Shown: piece after piece, positions 1 through 6,646 of the stretch
Numbering within the stretch: position 1 is the stretch's first letter
Layout of the letters: each line of letters opens with the position of its first letter
Source of the DNA: Gammaproteobacteria bacterium
Lineage (GTDB): Bacteria; Pseudomonadota; Gammaproteobacteria; Steroidobacterales; JABDKV01
Reading direction: 5' to 3'
Assembly: GCA_029862285.1 (NCBI GenBank)
Contig: JAOTXR010000024.1
Span: forward strand, 1 to 12,248
Length of the DNA stretch: 12,248 nt
Made by a program: the position numbers and the translations under genes
The notes under the pieces: model-generated
What the model was told of the DNA's origin: nothing
Databases searched by the model: none
The model's input: only the letters and a program-made list of their open reading frames with translations

Positions 1-800
1 ATGCAGGCCGGCTGGCCGCCATCACGTGTACGTTGTATACAGAAATGACACTTCTCGACGACACCCCGTGGCCGCGGTCGGTTGCCCAGATAGTGTGTGT
101 CGCCATTGATTTCGTCGCTCGGTAATTCCGGCTCGGTCCAGTTGAAATGACGAGCCGAGTAGGGGCAGGCCGACATACAATAACGGCAACCGATGCACCA
201 ATCATAGTCAATGACCACTATGCCGTCAGGCTCCATCCAGGTTGCCTCGACCGGGCAGGCTTTTACACAGGGTGGATTGTCGCACTGCATGCACTGCACG
301 GGCAGATAGTATTTGCCTTCAACAGGTACGGTTTCCGGATCATAGTAATGATCTGACTTTTCCAGGTCTTGCGTGCCCTGATCCATCTGCAGAACCCGAA
401 TATATTCCACCTGTGAATTCCGACCGAGATTATTCTCCTTGACACACGCGTGTACACAATCACGATAGCCGCGGCACGTCGAAATATTGATAGCGTAGCC
501 AAAAACGACCTTTTCCCGGGGCGGTGTGTCGACACAATTGATCTCTACACCGTACTGGTCCTGCACCCTGCGCTCTATTTTAGCCAGCGCGCTGTCGATT
601 TCTTCGCGGCTCATTTTCTTGTATTGCTTGTTGAAGAAATCGCCGAAAACTTCGAGAAACGTCGCCCCGCCCCAGGCCGGCGTCGCCAATGCCGGGACCG
701 CGGCAGTGGCGGTTGCTACCGCCCGGCCGAGTCTCTCGAGAAAACCCCGTCTCGCCTGATCGCATTTCCTGGCTTCTGACGTACCGCTGTCTTTACTCAT
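1..800 (-). CDS. Tat-exported four-cluster ferredoxin-like iron-sulfur subunit (NrfC/DmsB/HybA type), partial
   Basis: This is an electron-transfer subunit that would pass electrons between a membrane quinone-reactive partner (NrfD/PsrC type, expected next to the left but not in the window) and periplasmic cytochromes. The reading frame opens at an ATG at 798-800 and is still open at the left edge, giving 266 residues. A twin-arginine signal is visible (ARRGFLERLG, residues 16-25), followed by an Ala-rich stretch. Cysteine groups are cluster I C109/C115/C119 with Tyr112 where the second Cys is expected, cluster II C170/C173/C178/C182 followed by Pro, cluster III C202/C205/C208/C212 followed by Pro, and the start of cluster IV at C251/C254 and C266. 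The Tyr suggests a [3Fe-4S] or modified cluster I. The start overlaps the end of the upstream tetraheme gene by 8 bases (ATGAGTAA), indicating translational coupling. The family is certain, but the exact complex (Hmc-, Cbc- or Nrf-like) is not. Confidence 0.93.
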   Translation of the reverse strand, partial: MSKDSGTSEARKCDQARRGFLERLGRAVATATAAVPALATPAWGGATFLEVFGDFFNKQYKKMSREEIDSALAKIERRVQDQYGVEINCVDTPPREKVVFGYAINISTCRGYRDCVHACVKENNLGRNSQVEYIRVLQMDQGTQDLEKSDHYYDPETVPVEGKYYLPVQCMQCDNPPCVKACPVEATWMEPDGIVVIDYDWCIGCRYCMSACPYSARHFNWTEPELPSDEINGDTHYLGNRPRPRGVVEKCHFCIQRTRDGGQPAC

Positions 801-1416
801 GGTCGCCTTGCTCCGACGGTTCGTCTTCGGTATGGCGCTCCCAGACTTCAACCCTGTCGTGGACATCGGGTAATGCACGCTCCAGACCGGTTCGTACTCC
901 GGGCGCCTGCATTGGCTTGCGGGGCGCTATAACCGGATTGTGCGCGTCGTGACAGTTAGTGCAACTATAGATCACCCTTTCGCCTTTCCAGTCTGTTTGT
1001 CGCTTGCCGTGCGCACCAAAATACCAGTCCTTGTGACGCAGGCCATGGCAGCCGCCACAGACCAGATGCGCATCATTGAAACTAACCTGCCGGCCATTCG
1101 TCGCGACCAACTGGTCACGGTCATCCAGTTGGTGACAGGAAAAACACCAGAAGCGACCCTGCCCATGTTTCAGGTCAATCTCGTGTGGCGACATCAGCTC
1201 CCGCACGCTGGCGTCGGGTTCCATGAATTCGTGGCATTGCGAACATGGGTAGAACGCGAGTTCGTCCTGACGTGGCACCACCGAAAATGCAGGAGCGTCC
1301 GAATAACCGGAGAATTCCTCGAAACCGGTGTTTTCCTCGGTGGCCGCTACGCCCGATATGGCCAGTGAGAAAACCGCGATCAACGCTAGCCGCACAAAGC
1401 TGCCGATGGGCTCCAT
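793..1416 (-). CDS. Periplasmic tetraheme cytochrome c
   Basis: This is a secreted electron carrier of about 207 residues with four CxxCH motifs at residues 58-62 (CSQCH), 91-95 (CFSCH), 120-124 (CGGCH) and 152-156 (CTNCH). Further histidines such as H78, H84, H117 and H136 could be distal ligands. The N-terminus from the ATG at 1414-1416 is a clean Sec signal (MEPIGSFVRLALIAVFSLA, cleavage near GVAA). The frame stays open to a GTG at 1482 that overlaps the previous stop as GTGA with a GCAGG upstream. That start would add 22 residues ahead of the signal. I prefer 1416 because of the signal peptide, but the coupling argument favours 1482. The gene lies between the pentaheme cytochrome and the iron-sulfur subunit in one operon, an arrangement like periplasmic cytochrome, FeS and NrfD modules (Cbc, Hmc, Nrf). 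It probably docks on the FeS subunit. The exact subfamily is not recognised. Confidence 0.9.
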   Translation of the reverse strand: MEPIGSFVRLALIAVFSLAISGVAATEENTGFEEFSGYSDAPAFSVVPRQDELAFYPCSQCHEFMEPDASVRELMSPHEIDLKHGQGRFWCFSCHQLDDRDQLVATNGRQVSFNDAHLVCGGCHGLRHKDWYFGAHGKRQTDWKGERVIYSCTNCHDAHNPVIAPRKPMQAPGVRTGLERALPDVHDRVEVWERHTEDEPSEQGDHE

Positions 1417-1478
1417 TCTATTAACGGCAGAAGTTGCAGGGAATGTTATTGCCGTGCCCCTTGCACGGGCGTTTGACC

Positions 1479-2612
1479 TCACCGCAGCCTGCCAGATCCG
1501 CGCTTGACGGTGCGCCGCTCCGAGAAGAACTCAAACCTAGTCGCCTCGTATTGCATTTCTGCCATCGCATTGCGGTACTCCAAACGAATTTTGAAATACG
1601 CGGTGGCGTCGTCCGGCAGTGAGTAGCTAAGCGTCTCCGTCCACTCGCTGTCGGCAGCTAATCGGGTATCTTTGTCGACGCGGACCCCCGTTTCGAAGAA
1701 ACCCCACGTGTACTCCACTGGCTTGCCTGAAGCGTCGACAAATGACTTCCCAAAAATGCGTTGGTCAATTTGCCGGGCGGTTTCGGCCGCGGCCACCTCT
1801 ACAGTCAGGATGATCTCCCGGCTAGGCATACCGGTTGGCACGGCGTGACCGGTTACGTTGGCGATCCGCACCACGACATCGATACCCTCTTTGGTGCGCA
1901 CCAGGTCGTATTCGATATCGAGTGCCTTGACGAGTTGGTGCAGGGAACGTCCGCCCGGCATCTCGTGGAGGTTGACTTCCGCCCGTTCGATGCGTTTCAC
2001 GCGCGGGTCGACGATATTCGCTTTCGTCCGCCACATGTGGCAGTCCTGGCAAGTAGTCCCGTCTGCGGCGGCCTGGCTATTCTGCCACTCGGAAAACGTA
2101 GTCATGATGGGCACGCCATCGGCGCTCGCGTACTCGTGACAAGGAGCGCAAGCAAGCGACTTTTCGTGTAACGGACTGTAGGCTACCTCGTGCCCGGTAG
2201 ACTCGGCACCAATAATGGGTCCACGCTTGATCGGTCCGAATTCCAGTTGCATGCGGGGTCCATGTCCGGAGAGATCGACATCGACCAGGCTATGACAAAC
2301 GTCGCAGCTGACGCCCTCCCAGGTAACCTTCTCGCGCAGTTCCCAATCGCCGGTTTCCGCAATCATCGGGGCATGGCAATCGAGGCAGACGCGTGAGCGA
2401 TCGTCGCCCCACGCGACCTGGCTTTGGCGAAAACTCTCGAGAAAGGCAGCGCCTTCCACGGAATCGGCGTGCTTGGATGCCCGCCACATCTTGAATATAT
2501 CGCGATGGCACGAGCCGCAGCGGTCGCTCGTCGTCATTTGGGCCGTCACCGGCTGCGCGAGGACCCACACCAGGCCGGCGACTAGCGGTACCAAAAAACC
2601 TGTTGCCCGCAT
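1479..2612 (-). CDS. Pentaheme cytochrome c, cytochrome c554-like N-terminal domain
   Basis: This is a 377-residue secreted multiheme cytochrome. The chosen ATG at 2610-2612 has a GGGAG Shine-Dalgarno about five bases upstream and begins a good Sec signal (MRATGFLVPLVAGLVWVLA, cleavage near VTA-Q). A TTG further up at 2666 would add 18 residues with no signal character. CxxCH motifs lie at residues 32-36, 76-80, 103-107, 155-159 and 188-192, all in the N-terminal half. This pattern resembles cytochrome c554-type multiheme proteins. The remaining roughly 185 residues have no cysteine and look like a beta-rich C-terminal domain, with a NLHEMPGG stretch at the junction. It heads the leftward operon, and its stop overlaps a potential GTG of the next gene. 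The likely role is electron exchange between the tetraheme/FeS module and another periplasmic partner. A catalytic role (the hydroxylamine or nitrite reductase relatives also carry such hemes) cannot be excluded from sequence alone. Confidence 0.9.
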   Translation of the reverse strand: MRATGFLVPLVAGLVWVLAQPVTAQMTTSDRCGSCHRDIFKMWRASKHADSVEGAAFLESFRQSQVAWGDDRSRVCLDCHAPMIAETGDWELREKVTWEGVSCDVCHSLVDVDLSGHGPRMQLEFGPIKRGPIIGAESTGHEVAYSPLHEKSLACAPCHEYASADGVPIMTTFSEWQNSQAAADGTTCQDCHMWRTKANIVDPRVKRIERAEVNLHEMPGGRSLHQLVKALDIEYDLVRTKEGIDVVVRIANVTGHAVPTGMPSREIILTVEVAAAETARQIDQRIFGKSFVDASGKPVEYTWGFFETGVRVDKDTRLAADSEWTETLSYSLPDDATAYFKIRLEYRNAMAEMQYEATRFEFFSERRTVKRGSGRLR

Positions 2613-2793
2613 GACACTCCCACGATGACTCCCGTTCCGTATAGCATGGCGCGTGCCCGCGAACAATGCGTAGTCTCCACAGGCGAAAGCCAGTCGCCCT
2701 TGCAGACGCTCCGGCTGGCGGTTTCCGGGCTCGGCGCGCCAGGGAATTATGCCGGGATCCCTTAACTACTTTCCCTACGCACTGGCTGCGTCT

Positions 2794-2820
2794 ATTGTAC
2801 GCGCTGGAAGAGGCAGACAA
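2794..2820 (-). promoter_or_regulatory. Possible sigma70 promoter for the pentaheme/tetraheme/FeS operon
   Basis: On the minus strand a TACAAT -10-like hexamer (2794-2799) follows a TTGTCT -35-like hexamer (2815-2820) with a 15-base spacer, shorter than ideal. It would give a leader of roughly 175 bases before the ATG at 2612. This is weak evidence from a single pair of hexamers. Confidence 0.28.
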
Positions 2821-2875
2821 TCGTGTGCACGATAGGGTGTCGCATAACGATATCCCGGTCGCCTGCCGCTCCGGG

Positions 2876-2880
2876 GGAGG
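2876..2880 (+). promoter_or_regulatory. Strong Shine-Dalgarno of the small ORF at 2890
   Basis: GGAGG, within a run of G, sits nine bases before the ATG at 2890. It is the best ribosome-binding site in the divergent region. The ATG of the large cytochrome at 3024 has no comparable site, so this element probably drives translation of both through coupling. Confidence 0.6.
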
Positions 2881-2889
2881 GCTGACGAC

Positions 2890-3027
2890 ATGACCGTGAA
2901 TCGATATCGTGTTGCGCGACAGGCTGAAATATTCCCAGGGGGCAAGCGGATTGACAAGATTCAGACCCGCTTCACATCAATTCCGTTTCCAGAGCAAGTT
3001 GCGAAAAAAATCGGCGTCATGACATGA
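2890..3027 (+). CDS. Small ORF (45 aa), translationally coupled to the 13-heme cytochrome
   Basis: A 45-codon frame begins at an ATG (2890-2892) nine bases after a strong GGAGG and ends with a TGA (3025-3027) that overlaps the next start as ATGA. The product begins MTVNRYRVARQAE and ends KKIGVMT. It is basic, has no cysteine, no signal peptide and no membrane segment, and I recognise no family. The combination of a strong ribosome-binding site and a four-base stop/start overlap, with a poor site for the downstream gene (only an A-rich stretch before 3024), argues that it is translated. It may be a small regulatory or accessory protein, or simply a leader that feeds ribosomes to the cytochrome gene. 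There is no functional evidence either way. Confidence 0.55.
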   Translation: MTVNRYRVARQAEIFPGGKRIDKIQTRFTSIPFPEQVAKKIGVMT

Positions 3028-5099
3028 AACACCACCCCGGTCGAAACGTACGCGGCAAATTCCTGATTCTTGTGGCTGTGGTGATGTCAGCACCCCTCAT
3101 CGCTGCCGATCTGGAACCCTGCGCCGAATGCCACGAGGATGTGCACGTCTCTTCCACAGCGCACGTCGACACCGGCTGTCTCGACTGTCACAGCAACCTG
3201 GAACGTGCGCCCCACCGCCGGGTCAATCTGCAAAAACTGGCTGGCGTTGCTGTATGCACGCAGTGCCACGAAGACAGTGCCCACATTGCCACCAGCGCAC
3301 ACAAGGAACTAACGTGCTCGGATTGCCACGGCGAAGCGCATGCCGTGGATCAATCGCAACCCGACATATGTGCGGATTGTCATCGCAGAATAGACCGGAC
3401 GGTCAGCCGCAGCGTGCACGACGGCAGCGTGACCTGTGGCGACTGTCATGGCGACGCGCATGCAATTCCATTAAATGGCACCAGGGACTCGCCGGTCGCA
3501 GCGATGAACCAGATCAAGTCCTGTGGCTCCTGTCATGGCGAGCCGGCCGAGTTGATCGACGGTTATCTCACCAGTGTGCATGGCCGCGCATTACTGGTAT
3601 CGGCGCTGGACAATGCGCCCGCCTGTACCGATTGTCATGGCGATGCGCATGCCATGACCGCGATCGATGCCGCGAAAGCACCAACTTCGCATCAAAACAG
3701 TCCCGAGATGTGCGGCTCCTGCCATGCGCGGGTAGTCGAAGTCTGGAAACAGGGCAGTGCGCACGGATCGGCATGGTCGTCGGGAAATGAGAATGCCCCG
3801 GTTTGTGCTACTTGCCACAGTTCACACGGTGTCGATGCGCCCGACTCAAATCAGAACAGGCTCGCGTTTCCCGAGACTTGTGGCGAATGTCATGGTGGCG
3901 TGTACCAGACGTATAGAGACGGTTTTCATGGCAAAGCCAGCGAACTGGGTTTCATAACCACTGCCATTTGCTCGGACTGCCATACGCCACACCGCAATCT
4001 GCCGGCAGTGGATCCGAGGTCCAGTGTTCATCCCGATAATCTGGCTACGACCTGTGGCGCATGCCACGGTGATTCTCCTGAGTATTTTCTCAGCTACGAT
4101 CCGCACAGCGATCCGACTGACCGGGAGAGCAACCCGGAGGTCTATTTTGTCTGGCTGTTCATGACCGGACTACTGCTGGCGGTATTTGGCTTTTTTGCTA
4201 TACACGATCTGCTGTGGCTACAGCGCTCTTTGTTCAGCTTGATTGGCGGCGAAAAAATCGCCAGACCCGTGTCCAAAGGACCGTATGTACGCCGTTTCTC
4301 CTCAACGACAATCCGCGTACACCTGGTCGTCGTAGTGACATTCCTGTTGTTGGCGGCGACCGGTTTGCCGCTAAAATTTCACCATTCCGATTGGGCTCAG
4401 ACAATGATCTCGTTGTTTGGCGGCGTTGAAGGGGCAAGGGCGTTTCACCGGATGGCCGCGATCGGTACCTTCGCGTATGTCATCTTCCACCTTGTCAACT
4501 TATGTATCCGCAAATTCAAGCGTAAAGAACAAGGGTTGCTGTGGGGTTCTAATTCGCTGGTCCCGCAGCCGTCCGACCTGGTTGCCCTGTGGCAGAACTT
4601 GCGCTATTTCGTATACCTGGGACCGAAACCGCAGGGCGATCGCTGGGGCTATTGGGAAAAATTCGATTACATGGCCGTGTTCTGGGGCGTGCCAATCATC
4701 GGATTGTCCGGGCTGATACTGTGGTTTCCGCAGTTTTTTACCCGACTATTGCCAGGTTGGGCGCTCAATGCCGCTCAAATTGTGCACAGCGACGAGGCGC
4801 TACTGGCAACCGGTTTCATTTTTGTGTTTCACTTTTTCCACACTCATATGAGACCGGAAAGTTTTCCGATGGACCCGGTTATCTTCACCGGACGAATGCC
4901 TTTGGAAAGGCTCAAAGAGGAGCGACCAAAGGAATACGCCCGACTGGTAGAAAGCGGTGAACTCGAATCGATCATGGCCGATGCACCGACAGCAGCCGAA
5001 TTGCGCACTGCCCGGATCTTTGGATTCTCGGCACTGTTTATCGGGCTTGCGCTGGCTATTGCAATTTTCTGGAGTGTACTCGCACCCTGGTTAAGGTAG
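3024..5099 (+). CDS. 13-heme cytochrome c fused to a six-helix cytochrome b membrane domain (CbcL-like)
   Basis: This 691-residue inner-membrane protein should oxidise menaquinol or ubiquinol through b hemes and pass electrons to a long periplasmic c-heme wire. It has a Sec signal (residues 11-28), then 13 CxxCH motifs starting at residues 33, 52, 78, 98, 116, 138, 167, 201, 230, 261, 286, 316 and 344. These form six diheme repeats, each with an intervening SxH-type histidine (H47, H93, H132, H186, H247; H302 in DGFHG), plus a thirteenth heme with H361. Three repeats end in C-x-D-C-H-G-[DE]-A-H-A. Membrane helices lie near 374-394, 430-449, 474-494, 550-568, 591-608 and 667-687. Candidate b-heme ligands are H433, H475, H489, H603 and H606. 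The membrane half resembles Ni/Fe-hydrogenase and formate-dehydrogenase cytochrome b subunits. The domain combination recalls Geobacter CbcL, which has nine c hemes. The start is fixed by the ATGA overlap with the small ORF, and the next gene follows after 5 bases. Confidence 0.93.
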   Translation: MKHHPGRNVRGKFLILVAVVMSAPLIAADLEPCAECHEDVHVSSTAHVDTGCLDCHSNLERAPHRRVNLQKLAGVAVCTQCHEDSAHIATSAHKELTCSDCHGEAHAVDQSQPDICADCHRRIDRTVSRSVHDGSVTCGDCHGDAHAIPLNGTRDSPVAAMNQIKSCGSCHGEPAELIDGYLTSVHGRALLVSALDNAPACTDCHGDAHAMTAIDAAKAPTSHQNSPEMCGSCHARVVEVWKQGSAHGSAWSSGNENAPVCATCHSSHGVDAPDSNQNRLAFPETCGECHGGVYQTYRDGFHGKASELGFITTAICSDCHTPHRNLPAVDPRSSVHPDNLATTCGACHGDSPEYFLSYDPHSDPTDRESNPEVYFVWLFMTGLLLAVFGFFAIHDLLWLQRSLFSLIGGEKIARPVSKGPYVRRFSSTTIRVHLVVVVTFLLLAATGLPLKFHHSDWAQTMISLFGGVEGARAFHRMAAIGTFAYVIFHLVNLCIRKFKRKEQGLLWGSNSLVPQPSDLVALWQNLRYFVYLGPKPQGDRWGYWEKFDYMAVFWGVPIIGLSGLILWFPQFFTRLLPGWALNAAQIVHSDEALLATGFIFVFHFFHTHMRPESFPMDPVIFTGRMPLERLKEERPKEYARLVESGELESIMADAPTAAELRTARIFGFSALFIGLALAIAIFWSVLAPWLR

Positions 5100-5104
5100 A
5101 AACG

Positions 5105-6526
5105 ATGCGTCTGAACAAAATCATAAGCGATTTCTTCAGTGCGATTACGCGCAATTACATCAGTTTGTTTGGAACAGCGCTCGCCGGCGCAACCGGTGTA
5201 TTGATACTGACATTCCTGTTGCTCGATCTGTTGGGATTTCACGGTGGGCCATACCTGGGGATTCTCACTTTTCTTATTTTGCCTGCGTTATTCGTTCTCG
5301 GCCTGTTGCTAATTCCGCTGGGAGTGTTCCTCGCAAATCGGCGCCAACGCAGGACCGGAGATAGTGATTCCAAATCTAGCCGGCTATTACCGGTGATCGA
5401 TTTCAACGTTGATCGCACCCGCAACGTGGCGTTAATGGTAGCAATGGCCACTCTGGTTAATATCGTCATCCTGGCGGCCGCTACTTACAAGGGTGTGCAT
5501 GTGATGGAATCAACCGCTTTTTGTGGTACCGCCTGTCACTCCGTCATGCAGCCTGAGTTCACGGCTTTCCAGAGGTCGCCTCATGCACGTGTTGATTGTG
5601 TCGATTGCCACATCGGTCCCGGAGCCGACTGGTTTGTAAAATCGAAGATATCCGGTACGTGGCAGTTAGTTGCCGTCGCCTTCGACCTGTATCCACGCCC
5701 GGTACCCACACCGATACACAATCTCAGACCGGCGCGGGAAACCTGTGAGCAATGCCACTGGCCGGAAAAATTTGTCGGCGACAAGCTGCACGTAAGTACT
5801 CATTTTAAAGAAGATGAGACCAATACTGAAACAAAAACAGCCTTGTTACTGAAAGTCGGCGGCATCCAGGGACGTGAATCCCGGGGCATCCACTGGCATG
5901 TCGACCCGCAGAACCAGATTCGTTACCTGTCCGACGCGTCGCGCGAGACCATTTACGACGTGGAACTCAGTCTGCCCGATGGAAGTAAAAAAGTTTATCG
6001 CAATGGCGACGCGCCGGAGGATGCCGTCTGGCGCAACATGGACTGCGTGGACTGCCACAATCGCCCAACACATATCTACCGGCAACCCGAGGACGAGGTT
6101 GACCTGGCGCTGGACGAAGGTCGCATCGATCGAAACCTGCCCTTCATCAAGCGCGAGGCGCTCGAAGAGCTTCTGATCGAGTACGACTCACATGAGGCGG
6201 CGCGCAGCGGCATCGCCAGCGCGATCGATGCTTTCTACGGCACGGAGTATCCGGAAGTCCACAGCAGCCAGGCGACAGCAATTGAGGCGGCCATCGGACA
6301 GCTCGGCGATATCTATGTGTCCAACGTATTTCCGGCGATGAATGTCTACTGGGACACGTACCCGAATCACATTGGCCACGAGGCCTCAGCGGGCTGTTTC
6401 CGCTGTCACGACCGCAGACACCGCACCGAAGACCGCGAGCGTATCTCTAAAGATTGCGAGACTTGCCATACCGTTCTGGCCGAGCGCGAGGAAAACCCGG
6501 AGATTTTACAGCAGTTACTACCCTAG
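5105..6526 (+). CDS. NapC/NirT-type membrane multiheme cytochrome, six hemes (ImcH-like)
   Basis: This 473-residue inner-membrane quinol dehydrogenase candidate has three N-terminal hydrophobic helices near residues 21-44, 52-78 and 107-128. The last one anchors a periplasmic domain, as in NapC, NrfH and CymA. Hemes are an unusual first site C140-GTA-C144-H145 (CX3CH) followed by M148, then CxxCH at 165-169, 214-218, 314-318, 431-435 and 451-455. The segments RVDCVDCHIGPGADWFVKSK and RPARETCEQCHWPEKF are typical of the long NapC/NirT-like proteins that include Geobacter ImcH, needed for high-potential extracellular acceptors. It is longer than NapC/CymA (about 200 residues), with the extra sequence between hemes 3 and 4 and hemes 4 and 5. 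It lies five bases after the CbcL-like gene, whose tail supplies an AAGG ribosome-binding site, so the two are co-translated. The role in extracellular respiration is inferred from family and neighbours. Confidence 0.92.
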   Translation: MRLNKIISDFFSAITRNYISLFGTALAGATGVLILTFLLLDLLGFHGGPYLGILTFLILPALFVLGLLLIPLGVFLANRRQRRTGDSDSKSSRLLPVIDFNVDRTRNVALMVAMATLVNIVILAAATYKGVHVMESTAFCGTACHSVMQPEFTAFQRSPHARVDCVDCHIGPGADWFVKSKISGTWQLVAVAFDLYPRPVPTPIHNLRPARETCEQCHWPEKFVGDKLHVSTHFKEDETNTETKTALLLKVGGIQGRESRGIHWHVDPQNQIRYLSDASRETIYDVELSLPDGSKKVYRNGDAPEDAVWRNMDCVDCHNRPTHIYRQPEDEVDLALDEGRIDRNLPFIKREALEELLIEYDSHEAARSGIASAIDAFYGTEYPEVHSSQATAIEAAIGQLGDIYVSNVFPAMNVYWDTYPNHIGHEASAGCFRCHDRRHRTEDRERISKDCETCHTVLAEREENPEILQQLLP

Positions 6527-6574
6527 ATTCGCTAATCTGGATAATCGGGACCCATACGTACAAACCCGTACCTG

Positions 6575-6602
6575 TTTACAGGGAGTCGCAGAACGGTAAT
6601 AT
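6575..6602 (+). promoter_or_regulatory. Possible sigma70 promoter of the decaheme gene
   Basis: TTTACA (6575-6580) and TAATAT (6597-6602) are separated by 16 bases in the 120-base gap before the decaheme gene. This suggests the surface cytochrome can be expressed separately from the two membrane cytochromes. The evidence is motif match only. Confidence 0.38.
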
Positions 6603-6646
6603 ACGTCAGAGCCTGAATTTGAAATAAAAGGACGTGGGGGTAAGCG

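Larger units (their letters stand above)
2613..2889. other. Divergent intergenic region between the two cytochrome operons
   Basis: No gene is supported on either strand here. It must hold the promoters of both divergent cytochrome operons. The minus-strand leader (about 2613-2787) is GC-rich with several local inverted repeats, including GCCAG/CTGGC arms enclosing CGTC/GGCG, and GCGTAG (2668-2673) opposite CTACGC (2775-2780). I could not match it to a known riboswitch. An imperfect inverted repeat, TCGTG-TG-CACGA, lies at 2821-2832. Confidence 0.5.

Noticed and set aside
2668..2780. GCGTAG/CTACGC flanking a block of about 113 bases, considered as attC, mobile-element ends or a cobalamin-type riboswitch
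   Set aside because: The match is only six bases and does not extend inward, there is no integrase, core-site or B12-box consensus, and chance pairing in GC-rich DNA is likely.
2290..2820. 176-codon minus-strand frame across the pentaheme start and leader
   Set aside because: It overlaps the pentaheme CDS in another frame, is Arg-rich and has no family features.
2951..2980. Perfect TTGACA hexamer upstream of the 13-heme gene
   Set aside because: No acceptable -10 lies 16-18 bases downstream, and it falls inside the small ORF at 2890-3027, so a promoter there would bypass the coupled start.
3128..3790. 220-codon plus-strand frame inside the 13-heme gene
   Set aside because: It is an out-of-frame reading of the repetitive CxxCH codons, shown by its regular Cys/Arg/Trp-rich pattern. 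The true frame has all 13 heme sites.
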